From Sphingomonas sp. SORGH_AS_0950 (GTDB lineage Bacteria; Pseudomonadota; Alphaproteobacteria; Sphingomonadales; Sphingomonadaceae), in the NCBI RefSeq assembly GCF_030818415.1, contig NZ_JAUTAE010000001.1, positions 1,676,501-1,740,500 on the forward strand: 64,000 nucleotides of DNA. Direction: 5' to 3'. Position 1 is the first letter of the stretch; each line of letters starts with the position of its first letter. Shown one piece after another: positions 18,958 through 27,962 of this stretch. Position numbers and translations under genes: made by a program. The notes below the pieces were generated by a model, which saw only the letters and a list, made by a program, of their open reading frames with translations, was not told where the DNA came from and ran no database searches.

Positions 18958-21900
18958 ATGCGTAATTCGCTTTTCCTGGGCGCGGCCATCGTCGCGCTCG
19001 CCATTCCTGCGGCGGCCGCCGCGCAGGAAACCACCTCCTCGATCCGCGGCAACGTCACCGCGAACGGCGCGCCCGTGGCCGGTGCGACCGTCACGATCGT
19101 GAACGTCCCTTCGGGTACGACCACATCGACGGTGTCCGGCGCAGACGGCTCGTTCTCGTCGACCGGCCTGCGCGTGGGTGGTCCGTTCACCGTCACGGTG
19201 ACCGCGCCCGGCTATCAGGAAACGCGCGTTACCGACATCTTCACGGTGACCAGCCTGCCCTATGAGCTGCCGGTCGAACTGGCCGCCGATGGCCAGGGCG
19301 GCGGTGAGATCGTCGTGACCGCATCGTCGATCGCGGGTGCGGGCACCAAGAGCCTGGGTCCGGTCACCGTCCTGACCGCCGCCGACATCGCCAAGGTCGC
19401 CAGCGTCAATCGCGACATCCGCGACCTGATGCGTCGCGATCCCTTCGCCCGTCTCGACTATGCCTCGGGCTCGGGCCGCGCCGTGTCCTTTGCTGGACAG
19501 AATGCGCGCTTCAACCGTTTCTCGGTCGACGGCGTGCCGATCACCGACAATTTCGGTCTGAACCCCGATGGTCTGCCGACCCGCCGCAGCCCGGTGCCGC
19601 TGGACGCCATCGGCCAGTTCCAGACCAAGGTCGCGCCCTATGATGTGCGCGAAGGCAATTTCCAGGGCGGCGCGATCAACGCGATCCTGAAGTCGGGCAC
19701 CAATCAGTTCCATGGGACCGGCTTCTATTCCTATTCGTCGAACAAGCTGACCGGCAACGAAACCAAGGCGGGTCCGGGCGTGCCGACCGGCCGCGTGACC
19801 CTGCCCCCGTTCAAGATCCAGAATTTCGGCGCCGAGCTTTCGGGCCCGATCATCAAGGACAAGCTGTTCTTCATGGTCGCGGGCGAGCGCATCCGCGCAG
19901 GCACCCCGATCGTCGAAGGCACCGTCGAGAACAACGCCGGTACGGTCATCCCCAATGTCGGCGACGCCGGTGGCCTGCTGACCGACGCGACCGTCAACCA
20001 GATCACGTCGATCGCCAAGTCCCGTTACAATTACAATGCGGGCGGCATCCTGAACAACTCGCAGGACAGCGACGACCGCCTGACCGCGCGCCTCGACGCC
20101 AACCTGTCCGACACGCAGCGCGCGTCGTTGACCTATCTGTACACCAAGGACTCGATCCGGCTTAACCAGAACGCGTCGGTCACTGCGCCCAGCCTGGGCC
20201 TGGAATCGAACGGCTATATTAGCAGCAACCGCCTCCACACCGGCGTGTTCCAGCTGAACAGCGACTGGTCGGACGAATTCTCGACCGAAGTCCGCGCTTT
20301 CTACAAGGATTACAAGCGCGGCCAGGATCCGGTCCTGGGTCGCGGCTTCGCACAATTCCAGGTTTGCGCGGCGCCGACGTCGGACCGCTCCAACCCCGGT
20401 TCGGCCGGTGCCAATGCATCGACCACCTGCGCGCCGGGTTATGCCTCGGTCTATCTGGGCCCGGACGTTTCGCGTCAGTCGAATGCCCTGACCAGCCGCA
20501 CCTATGGCGGCTTGATCCAGGGTCCAGGGTCGCCTGAACCGCGAAAACCATGACCTGCGCATCTTCGCCGATTTCCAGGACACCAAGATCGAGAACCTGT
20601 TCGTGCAGAGCACGGCGGGCAACTATTATTTCGACTCGATCGCGGACTTCCAGGCGGGCAACGCCCAGCGCCTGCGTTACGGCAATGCGGTCCCCAGCCT
20701 GAACCCGATCGATGCGGCGGCTCGCTTCCGCTATCAGTCCTATGCCTTTGGTATCCAGGACAATTGGCGGATCACCGACTGGTTCAGCCTGGATTACGGC
20801 ATCCGTTACGACATGTATGGCGGCCACAGCCGTCCGGCATTCAACCAGTCGTTCTTCAACCGCCTGGGCTACGCCAACACGGCCTATATCAGCGGCCGCG
20901 GCATCGCTCAGCCGCGTATCGGCTTTGAACTGCGTCCGTCGAAGGAATTGTCGGTTCGCGGCGGCGTCGGCATTTTCTCGGGCGGCTCGCCGGACGTCTA
21001 CGTCTCGAACAGCTTCTCGAACACGGGCTTCCTGTCGAACACGATCGACATCCGCCAGAACAACGATGGCAGCTACTCGGCCACCAACCTGCCCGCAGGT
21101 GTCGGCGCCGCGGCGCTGACCGGCGTTTCCGGCACGACGATCCCCGGCGTGGTGAACAACTATCTGAATGCGGGCACGATCTCGTCGACCGCCCCGACCA
21201 ATGCGCTGGACCCCAAGTTCAAGCTGCCGTCGCAGTGGCGCTCGACCCTGTCGTTCGACTATGCACCTACGGCGTTGTCGGGCTTCAACTTCGGTGCCGA
21301 CTTCTTCTACTCGAAGGTTCGCAACCAGGTGTTCTTCACCGACGCGCGGGTCGTGCCCACCGCGCTGCGGACCCCCGACGGCCGCGTGCGCTATGCGGCG
21401 CTGACCTCGTTCGGCGACACGAACTCGGACCTGATCCTGACGAACACGACCCGTGGCCGGAGCTATATCGCGGTCGCGCGGGTCGACAAGACGTTCGATC
21501 TAGGCCTGAACCTGGGCGCCAGCTTCACCTATCAGGACATCAAGGATCAGGCTCCGGCTACCTCGTCGACCGCCAGCTCCAACTATGGCAACGGCGCGTT
21601 CCTCGATCCCAACGGTGCGGCCTATGGCATCTCGAACGAGCAGGTGAAGTACAACATCAAGTACAACCTGACCTTCGAGCGCGCCTTCTTCGGCGACTAC
21701 AAGACCACCTTCGCGCTGTTCGGCGAAACCCGCATCGGCCGTCCGTATAGCTGGACCATGCAGGATGCCTCGAATCTGCGTAGCCCGGTCTTCGGAACAA
21801 TCGGTTCGTCCAGCCGCTATCTGCTGTACGTGCCGACCGGCATCGACGATGCGCGCGTGTCCTATGACAGCACTGCGACCCGCGACACCCTGAACGCGCT

Positions 21901-22312
21901 GATCAACTCCACCGGCCTGTCGAAATATCGCGGCCAGATCGCACCGCGCAACGCGTTCAACTCCAAGTGGTTCACCAAGATCGACCTGCATCTGGCGCAG
22001 GAAGTCCCGACCGGTCTGGGTGCGTCGCGCATCCAGGTCTTCATGGACATCGAGAACTTCGCGAACCTGCTCAACAAGAACTGGGGCCAGCTGCGTCAGT
22101 ACAGTTTCCCCTACACGCAGGCGGCGGTGCGGGTGCAGTGCCTGACCACGCCGGTCGCGACCGGCACGGCCGGAGGATCGGCGGTCGCCACCACCTCGAG
22201 CCAGGCTTGCGCCCAGTATCGTTACCTCGCGCCCAACTCGACGCCGACGGACACGATCTCGTCGCAGGAGTCCCTCTACCAGATCCGCATAGGCGCACGT
22301 TTCAGCTTCTAA
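18958..22312 (+). pseudogene. TonB-dependent receptor (Oar-like), frameshifted by a 7-bp duplication
   Basis: An outer-membrane TonB-dependent receptor with a signal peptide (residues 1-22, ending AAAAAQE), an N-terminal carboxypeptidase-regulatory-like domain (about residues 25-95), a plug (NRDIRDLMRRDPFARLDY, FSVDGVPI) and a 22-strand barrel ending in the C-terminal aromatic IRIGARFSF. The frame breaks at 20517-20530, where CCAGGGT occurs twice in tandem. As it stands the first part stops at 20553 (531 residues, the last ten out of frame), and the rest is open from upstream of 20603 to 22312. Removing one copy joins them into a 1,115-residue protein (TYGGLIQ then GRLNRENHDLRIF), a normal length for this receptor type. 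The substrate is unknown; Oar-like receptors are often large and nutrient- or peptide-linked. It may be a true mutant, a slippage-prone site, or an assembly error. Confidence 0.9.
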
Positions 22313-22336
22313 GCTGACGCGTCCGGCGACGGACCT

Positions 22337-22377
22337 TTCGGGCCGCCCCTCCTCCGGGAAGGGCGGCCCTTTCTTTT
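22337..22377 (+). terminator. Terminator after the TonB receptor
   Basis: GGGCCGCCC and GGGCGGCCC form a strong stem (about 22340-22369) followed by TTTCTTTT. Confidence 0.85.
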
Positions 22378-22432
22378 GCCCCTGCCCCAATCTTTGCCCT
22401 TCGCCTGTGGTCCGTGTAGATGTCGCCCGGCC

Positions 22433-23572
22433 ATGGCCACCCATTCGCCCGTCGCGACCAGCACCGCTTCGCCCGCCGCCTCCGACCAATTGTCGGTGCG
22501 GCCGTTTTTCGAGAACAAGGCGCGTGCCTTCTGGATACTCCAGGCAGTCGGCTGGTCCGGCTATCTGGTCCAGCGTTCGGTGGTCGGCGTCTCCAACGGC
22601 TTTTCGCTGGAGAAGATCATCCCGGTGATCATCGAGGCGATCCTGGGCTATTGCATCACGCTGCTGCTCTCGACCCTCTATGGCTATTACCGGCGGCTGC
22701 CGCGCATCGCGGGGGTGTTCCTGACGCTGGCGACGCTGGCGGCCGCGACGTTCCTTTATGCCGCGCTCAACGCCTTTTCCTTTTCGTTCATCACCACGAC
22801 CCAGCCGGGGGTCACCGTCTCGCTGCTGATCGGCAATCTGTTCATCACCTTCGAGGTGCTGGCGGGCTGGTCGGCGCTCTATTTCGCGATCAACTATTAT
22901 CTGATCGTCGAGCACCAGATCGACGAGATGCGCGCGCTGGAGCATCAGGCGTCGTCGGCGCAGCTGGCGATGCTGCGCTACCAGTTGAACCCGCATTTCC
23001 TGTTCAACACGCTCAATTCCATCTCGACGCTGGTGCTGCTCAAGCAGACCGAGCGGGCGAATGCGATGTTAAGCCGGCTGTCAGCCTTCCTCCGCTACAC
23101 GCTGGCCAATGAGCCCACGGCGCATGTGACCGTGGCGCAAGAGGTTGAAACGCTGAAACTCTATCTGGAAATTGAGAAGATGCGCTTTGAGGATCGCCTG
23201 CGCCCGAGCTTCGAGATCGATCCGCGGGCCGAACGCGCCCGGCTGCCCTCGCTGCTGCTCCAGCCGCTGGTCGAGAACGCTATCAAATATGCCGTCACCC
23301 CGCAGGAGGAAGGCGCCGATATCCGCGTCGATGTGCGACTGGTCGGGCAACGGGTGCGGATCGCCGTATCCGATACCGGTCCCGGCTTGCACGAGGTGCG
23401 TCATTCCTCAAGCGTTTCGACCGGCGTTGGGCTGTCCAATATCCGCGAACGGCTGGCCCAGGCTTATGGCCCGGATCACCGCTTCGAATCCCGCTCCGCG
23501 CCGGCTGGCGGATTCTCGGTCGAGATCGAGATCCCCTTCCAGCTTGAGAATGTGAACAGAGAGGCCGCATGA
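22433..23572 (+). CDS. LytS/AlgZ-type sensor histidine kinase
   Basis: A 379-residue membrane histidine kinase. Four to five hydrophobic helices (about residues 30-165) precede a His_kinase domain with the phospho-acceptor motif QLNPHFLFNTLNS (His188), typical of the LytS/YehU/AlgZ class, and an HATPase domain with PLVENAIKYA, SDTGPGL and GVGLSNIRERL. There is no recognisable extracellular sensor domain beyond the membrane block. Its stop overlaps the start of the LytTR regulator (ATGA), so they are one translationally coupled two-component pair. It lies directly downstream of the TonB receptor terminator. The signal is unknown. Confidence 0.93.
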   Translation: MATHSPVATSTASPAASDQLSVRPFFENKARAFWILQAVGWSGYLVQRSVVGVSNGFSLEKIIPVIIEAILGYCITLLLSTLYGYYRRLPRIAGVFLTLATLAAATFLYAALNAFSFSFITTTQPGVTVSLLIGNLFITFEVLAGWSALYFAINYYLIVEHQIDEMRALEHQASSAQLAMLRYQLNPHFLFNTLNSISTLVLLKQTERANAMLSRLSAFLRYTLANEPTAHVTVAQEVETLKLYLEIEKMRFEDRLRPSFEIDPRAERARLPSLLLQPLVENAIKYAVTPQEEGADIRVDVRLVGQRVRIAVSDTGPGLHEVRHSSSVSTGVGLSNIRERLAQAYGPDHRFESRSAPAGGFSVEIEIPFQLENVNREAA

Positions 23573-24366
23573 CCATCCGTACCATCCTCGTCGACGACGA
23601 GCCCCTGGCGATCCAGGGACTGGAGATCCGTCTCCAGGCGCACGAAGACGTCGAGATCATCGAGCGCTGCTCGAACGGGCGCGAAGCGATCCGCGCGATC
23701 AAGACGCACAAGCCCGACCTCGTCTTCCTCGACATCCAGATGCCCGGTTTCGATGGTTTCTCGGTGATCCAGGGGCTGATGGAGGTCGAACCGCCCTTGT
23801 TCGTCTTCGTCACCGCCTATTCCGACCATGCCCTGCGCGCGTTCGAGGCGCAGGCGGTCGACTATCTGATGAAGCCGGTCGAGGAGGCACGACTCGCCGA
23901 CACGCTCGACCGCGTGCGCCAGCGGCTGAACGAGAAGCGCGGCGCGGGCGAGGTCGAGAAGCTGAAGGAAGTGCTCGCCGAGCATGCTCCCGAAGCGGTC
24001 GCCGACCTGAACGAAGGCGGCGAGGTCGCCGCCAGCCGCTTCGAGAAGCTCATCAACATCAAGGATCGCGGCCAGATCTTCCGCGTCGATGTTGACACGA
24101 TCGAGATGATCGAGGCGGCGGGCGATTACATGGTGATCAACACCGGCGACAATTCGCTGGTCCTGCGCGAGACGATGAAGGACCTGGAAAAGCGACTCGA
24201 CCCCCGCCGGTTCCAGCGGGTGCATCGTTCGACCATCGTCAACCTGGACCTGGTCAAGCAGGTCAAGCCGCACACCAATGGGGAATGCTTCCTGCTGCTC
24301 GAGTCGGGCGCGCAGGTGAAGGTCTCGCGCAGCTACCGCGACGTGGTGGCGCGGTTCGTTCACTAA
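23569..24366 (+). CDS. LytTR-family response regulator
   Basis: A 265-residue response regulator with an N-terminal receiver (DDE at residues 9-11, phospho-acceptor Asp55 in VFLDIQMPG, Lys in MKPV) and a C-terminal LytTR DNA-binding domain (about residues 160-265; FQRVHRSTIVNLDLV is the family signature). It overlaps the upstream kinase gene by 4 bp. The linker (residues 120-155) is charged and probably helical. Target genes are unknown; nearby candidates are the TonB receptor upstream and the genes beyond. Confidence 0.94.
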   Translation: MTIRTILVDDEPLAIQGLEIRLQAHEDVEIIERCSNGREAIRAIKTHKPDLVFLDIQMPGFDGFSVIQGLMEVEPPLFVFVTAYSDHALRAFEAQAVDYLMKPVEEARLADTLDRVRQRLNEKRGAGEVEKLKEVLAEHAPEAVADLNEGGEVAASRFEKLINIKDRGQIFRVDVDTIEMIEAAGDYMVINTGDNSLVLRETMKDLEKRLDPRRFQRVHRSTIVNLDLVKQVKPHTNGECFLLLESGAQVKVSRSYRDVVARFVH

Positions 24367-24378
24367 AGGACTCAGCCT

Positions 24379-24600
24379 CCGTTCGCACTGAGCAAAGTCG
24401 AAGTGCACGTTCCGCGTTGGGTTGGCGTCGGGCGTGGCCTTCGACTTCGGCGCGAAGCGCCGAAGTTTATCCTGAGCGGCTGGCTTGCCAGCCAGTCGAG
24501 GGGCTCAGGCTGAACGGGGGGTGGGATTACGCTGCAAAAACAAATGCGGGGCGGGTTGATACCTATAACCGTTCACGCTGAGCGAAGTCGAAGCGCACGC
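24379..24600. repeat. Three copies of the TTCGACTTCGCTCAG repeat, one interrupted
   Basis: Inverted-orientation copies lie at 24379-24409 and 24569-24599; a direct-orientation copy at 24434-24517 is split by about 55 bases containing two small hairpins (around CGCGAAGCG and GGCTGGCTTGCCAGCC). They occupy the whole gap between the LytTR regulator and queE. Confidence 0.8.
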
Positions 24601-24621
24601 TCCAACGCCGGCCCAAAACCC

Positions 24622-25254
24622 TTACCGCAACCCCAGCATCTTGTGGGTCTGCAACGTCAACCGCCAGCGCGGCCGCTCCATGACCATGGCGATGCACGCC
24701 TCGCGATTCGCCTCCGCGCGCGGATCGTCGAGCGGCTGGAGCAAATGGTTGGCGAAGTCCCAGCCTTCGACCTCCGCCGGGTCGATCCCCGTTTGGGGCC
24801 AGACCAGCTTCAATTCCTGCCCCGAGCGCTGGACGACCTGCGACCCCGCCTTGGGGCTGATGCACACCCAGTCGATGCCCGGATGCGCCGCGATCGTCCC
24901 ATTGCTCTCGATCGCGATGAAGAACCCCGCCGCATGCAGCGCCTCGACCAGCGCGTCGTCGACCTGCAGCATCGGCTCGCCCCCGGTCAGCACGACGAAG
25001 CGCTGGTCGCGCGTCGTGCCCCAGAAACCCTCGACCGCCGCGACCAGTGCCGCCGCATCGGCGAAGCGCCCGCCGCCCAGGCCGTCGACCCCGACGAAAT
25101 CGGTGTCGCAGAAGCGGCAGATCGCGCTCGCCCGGTCCTGCTCGCGCCCCGACCACAGGTTGCACCCGGCAAAGCGCACGAACACCGCGCGCCGCCCCGC
25201 CTGCACCCCCTCGCCCTGGAGCGTCAGGAACATCTCCTTGACGGCATAGCTCAT
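24622..25254 (-). CDS. queE: 7-carboxy-7-deazaguanine synthase QueE
   Basis: QueE is a radical-SAM enzyme making 7-carboxy-7-deazaguanine for queuosine synthesis. The 210-residue protein begins VKEMFLTLQGEGVQAG and has the variant cluster motif C-x14-CxxC (GCNLWSGREQ ... AICRFCD) typical of one QueE class, then VLTGGEPMLQ and CISPKAGS. ATG 25254 fits the family; the frame extends nine codons upstream without conservation. It follows queC by 4 nt, so queC-queE form an operon; queD and queF are not in the window. Confidence 0.95.
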   Translation of the reverse strand: MSYAVKEMFLTLQGEGVQAGRRAVFVRFAGCNLWSGREQDRASAICRFCDTDFVGVDGLGGGRFADAAALVAAVEGFWGTTRDQRFVVLTGGEPMLQVDDALVEALHAAGFFIAIESNGTIAAHPGIDWVCISPKAGSQVVQRSGQELKLVWPQTGIDPAEVEGWDFANHLLQPLDDPRAEANREACIAMVMERPRWRLTLQTHKMLGLR

Positions 25255-25258
25255 GGCC

Positions 25259-25954
25259 TCAGCCCTGCGGCTTGACCGCATAGGCGGTGGGGTCGGGAAT
25301 ACCCGCTTCCTCGAACCCGCGCGAACGCAGGCGGCAGCTGTCGCACTCGCCGCAATGCAGCCCCTCGGGCGTCGGGTCGTAGCAGGACCAGCTGATCCCC
25401 ATGTCGACGCCCAGCCGCGTACCTTCGCGCACGATGTCCGCCTTGGTCATGTGCTGGAGCGGCGCGTGGATCTTGAACGGCTGGCCCTCGACGCCCGCCT
25501 TGGTGGCGATCTCGGCCAGCCCCTCGAAGGCGGCGATGAATTCGGGGCGGCAATCGGGATAGCCCGAATAGTCGAGCGCATTGACCCCGATGAACAGGTC
25601 GCGCGCGCCCGCCGCCTCGGCCCAGCCCAGCGCCAGGCTGAGGAAGATGGTGTTGCGCGCGGGGACATAGGTGATGGGAATGCCCGGCTGCACCCCGTCC
25701 TTGGGCACGTCGATATCGGCGGTCAGTGCCGACCCGCCGAACGCCGACAGGTCGAGCGGCAGGACGATATGCCGCTCGGCCCCCAGCGCCTCGGCGACGC
25801 GCGCGGCGGCGGCCAGTTCGACCTTGTGCCGCTGGTTGTAATCCACCGACAATGCGAGGATGCGATAGCCTGCGACCTTGGCCGAGGCGGCGGAAATCAT
25901 CGAGTCCAGCCCGCCCGAAACGAGCACGACCGCCATGGGAGCAGAAGATGTCAT
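25259..25954 (-). CDS. queC: 7-cyano-7-deazaguanine synthase QueC
   Basis: QueC converts 7-carboxy-7-deazaguanine to preQ0 with ATP and ammonia. The 231-residue protein has the PP-loop VLVSGGLDS near the N-terminus, [11 protein letters not shown], the family segment [10 protein letters not shown], and the zinc-binding [11 protein letters not shown] near the end. ATG 25954 is preferred because GGAGG lies 8 nt upstream. It is first in the queC-queE operon. Confidence 0.95.
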   Translation of the reverse strand: MTSSAPMAVVLVSGGLDSMISAASAKVAGYRILALSVDYNQRHKVELAAAARVAEALGAERHIVLPLDLSAFGGSALTADIDVPKDGVQPGIPITYVPARNTIFLSLALGWAEAAGARDLFIGVNALDYSGYPDCRPEFIAAFEGLAEIATKAGVEGQPFKIHAPLQHMTKADIVREGTRLGVDMGISWSCYDPTPEGLHCGECDSCRLRSRGFEEAGIPDPTAYAVKPQG

Positions 25955-26163
25955 GATGGGGTCCTCCGCTACGCCCATTGGCGCGCGCTTGCAATGCCGC
26001 TTGAATCACCGGGCGCGAAAGGCCGGGACCGCTTGGCCCGATCCCCGAGGGGCATCGACGGCGCAGGCGGTCCCGCTAAGGACCTGAACCGGGCATGCTG
26101 ACGACCCGGCCAAGAGGAGGTTCCGCTGCTGGAGCAGAGAGTCGGGAATAGCGGCTCTATGGT
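25955..26163 (-). other. Possible structured leader upstream of queC
   Basis: About 210 nt separate queC from the terminator of the upstream gene. The central part contains a long-range inverted repeat, GGGACCGC at 26027-26034 with GCGGTCCC at 26068-26075, enclosing a smaller hairpin around CCCCGAGGGG. It could be a leader structure, but I do not recognise the sequence landmarks of any preQ1 riboswitch class. Confidence 0.3.
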
Positions 26164-26184
26164 GAAAAAGCGGTTAAGCCGCAG
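26164..26184 (-). terminator. Terminator after the ABC-2 permease gene
   Basis: On the minus strand GCGG-CTTAA-CCGC is followed by TTTTT, a few nt after the permease stop. Confidence 0.75.
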
Positions 26185-26188
26185 GGAC

Positions 26189-27040
26189 TTAATTTTTAAG
26201 CTTCCAGCCTTTGCGCAACAGCACATAGCATAGCACCGCCATCGCGACGTCGATGCCCAGCACGATCGCGCCGCCCAGCGTCACCGGCGAATCGGCCAGC
26301 CCCAGAAAGCCGTAGCGAAAGCCCGAGATCATATAGAAGAACGGGTTGGCATGGCTGATCGCGCGGAACGCCGGGGCTAGGCCATCGACCGAATAGAAGG
26401 TGCCCGACAGCAGCGACAGCGGCACGACCACGAAATTGGTGACGGCGGCGGCATGGTCGAACTTCTCCGCCCAGATCGAGGTCAGCACGCCCAGCAGCGC
26501 CAGGAACACCGAACCCAGCAGGCCGAACCACAGCACCGCGAAAAAGGCGTGCGGCGTCACATGGACGCCCGGCCAGATCGCCATCGCCGCCCAGACGGTC
26601 ACCCCGACCAGCACCGCGCGCGTCACCGCGCCGCCGACCAGCGCGGCCAGCAGCTCGGCGGTGGACAGCGGCGGCATCAGATAGTCGACGATCGTGCCCT
26701 GGATCTTGCCGACCAGCAGCGAAAAGCTGGCATTGGCGAAGGCGTTGTTCATCATCCCCATGACGATCAGGCCCGGCGCGATGAAATCGGCGAACGGCAC
26801 CTGCATCCCCGCCACCGGCACGGCATGACGCCCGCCCAGCGCGGTGGTGAAAATGATGATGTAAAGCAGGGTCGTGACCGACGGCGCCCAGATCGTCTGG
26901 AGCTGCACCTTGAAGAACCGGCGCACCTCCTTGATATAGAGGGTTCGCAGGCCTCCCCAGTTGATGTTCCGGATCACGGGCTCACCAGGGGCGGCGCGCA
27001 CCGCCGAGTGGATTTCGCCGATTGGGGGCTGGCTGCTCAT
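26189..27040 (-). CDS. ABC-2 type transporter permease
   Basis: A 283-residue integral membrane protein of the ABC-2 permease family (six hydrophobic segments). The N-terminus MSSQPPIGEIHS leads to GLRTLYIKEVRRFFKVQLQTIWAP and LLYIIIFTTALGG (given in parts), and the family region PGLIVMGMMNNAFANASFS and LPLSGTFYSVDGLP-like VVPLSLLSGTFYSVD are clear. No ATPase gene is adjacent, so its partner is elsewhere. Such permeases export glycans or drugs. Start 27040 (or 27046) is chosen; the frame runs upstream only as a shadow of gcrA. It diverges from gcrA. Confidence 0.9.
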   Translation of the reverse strand: MSSQPPIGEIHSAVRAAPGEPVIRNINWGGLRTLYIKEVRRFFKVQLQTIWAPSVTTLLYIIIFTTALGGRHAVPVAGMQVPFADFIAPGLIVMGMMNNAFANASFSLLVGKIQGTIVDYLMPPLSTAELLAALVGGAVTRAVLVGVTVWAAMAIWPGVHVTPHAFFAVLWFGLLGSVFLALLGVLTSIWAEKFDHAAAVTNFVVVPLSLLSGTFYSVDGLAPAFRAISHANPFFYMISGFRYGFLGLADSPVTLGGAIVLGIDVAMAVLCYVLLRKGWKLKN

Positions 27041-27127
27041 CGCCATAGCGCGTAACCGTTGCCGTGGCCGCCCGCAACCCGGTACAATGACTGGCCGGTG
27101 CGATGATGAAGTGAGGAAAGGTTTCGA

Positions 27128-27778
27128 ATGTCGTGGACCGATGAGCGGATCGATACGCTCAGGACGATGTGGGAGGCGGGACAGACCGCCAGCCAGATCG
27201 CCGAAGCATTGGGCGGGGTCAGCCGCAACGCGGTGATCGGCAAGGCGCATCGCCTGGGCCTTCAGGCGCGTCCGTCGCCGGTAAAGGCCAACGAGCCCGC
27301 CGCCGCCCCGGTGGCCGAGGCGCCCGAGCCGGTCCCTGCCGCTCCGCCGCCCGCCCCGGAGCCCGAGCCCGAACCCGTGCGCGCCGAACCGGCCGCCCCT
27401 GCCGCGCCCGAACCCGCCGCCGAACCGACGCGCGAGCCGCAGCCGATCCTGCGCTCGGTCGGCCCCGGCGGCTTCGTCCGCCAGTCGCCCGGCGAGCAGC
27501 AGCCCCCGCCCTCGCCCGCCCCGCCGCGTCGCCTGGTCCCCGCCAAGCCGAGCGCCGAGATTGCGGGCAAGACCTCGCTGCTCGACCTGAACGACCGCAT
27601 CTGCAAATGGCCGATCGGCCATCCGGGTGAGCCGGACTTCCACTTCTGCGGCGAAAAGGTGAATCCGGGCTTCCCCTATTGCGTCGAGCATTGCGGCCAC
27701 GCCTATCAGGCGCAGCTGCCCCGCCGCGACCGTCGCCCGCCGCCGCCGCTGCCCTTTGGCGGCCCGCGCGTCCGCTGA
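27128..27778 (+). CDS. gcrA: Cell cycle regulator GcrA
   Basis: GcrA is an alphaproteobacterial transcription factor that binds sigma70 and DNA methylated by CcrM, controlling cell-cycle genes. The 216-residue protein starts with the diagnostic helix-turn-helix MSWTDERIDTLRTMWEAG and SASQIAEALGGVSRNAVIGKAHRLGL-like segment (residues 1-45), followed by a Pro/Ala/Glu-rich linker (about 50-145) and the conserved C-terminal domain with CKWPIGHPGEPDFHFCG and YCVEHCGHAYQ (Cys/His). It diverges from the permease gene and ends at a strong terminator. Confidence 0.96.
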   Translation: MSWTDERIDTLRTMWEAGQTASQIAEALGGVSRNAVIGKAHRLGLQARPSPVKANEPAAAPVAEAPEPVPAAPPPAPEPEPEPVRAEPAAPAAPEPAAEPTREPQPILRSVGPGGFVRQSPGEQQPPPSPAPPRRLVPAKPSAEIAGKTSLLDLNDRICKWPIGHPGEPDFHFCGEKVNPGFPYCVEHCGHAYQAQLPRRDRRPPPPLPFGGPRVR

Positions 27779-27791
27779 TCCGGGATCGATG

Positions 27792-27830
27792 GAAAAAGCC
27801 CGCCGGTTTCGCGACCGGCGGGCTTTTTCG
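27792..27830 (+). terminator. Terminator of gcrA
   Basis: AAAAAGCCCGCCGGT and ACCGGCGGGCTTTTT form an 11+ bp stem with flanking A and T runs; it could serve both strands. Confidence 0.9.
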
Positions 27831-27848
27831 TTGCTGGCGTAATTCCGT

Positions 27849-27924
27849 GGCCTTCGACTTCGCTCAGGCTGAACGGACGTCAGGTACCAACCTCCGTTCG
27901 CACTGAGCGAAGTCGAAGTGCACG
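27849..27924. repeat. Inverted pair of the TTCGACTTCGCTCAG repeat
   Basis: A direct copy at 27849-27876 and an inverted copy at 27894-27924 lie between the convergent gcrA and beta-barrel genes, separated by 17 bases. Confidence 0.85.
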
Positions 27925-27962
27925 CCCCGCCGCTCTCCCCGAGCGACGGGACGCCCCTCGCA

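Noticed and set aside
27041..27700. N-terminal extension of the ABC-2 permease frame
   Set aside because: It lies antisense to gcrA and has no membrane or nucleotide-binding features; the permease starts at 27040-27046.
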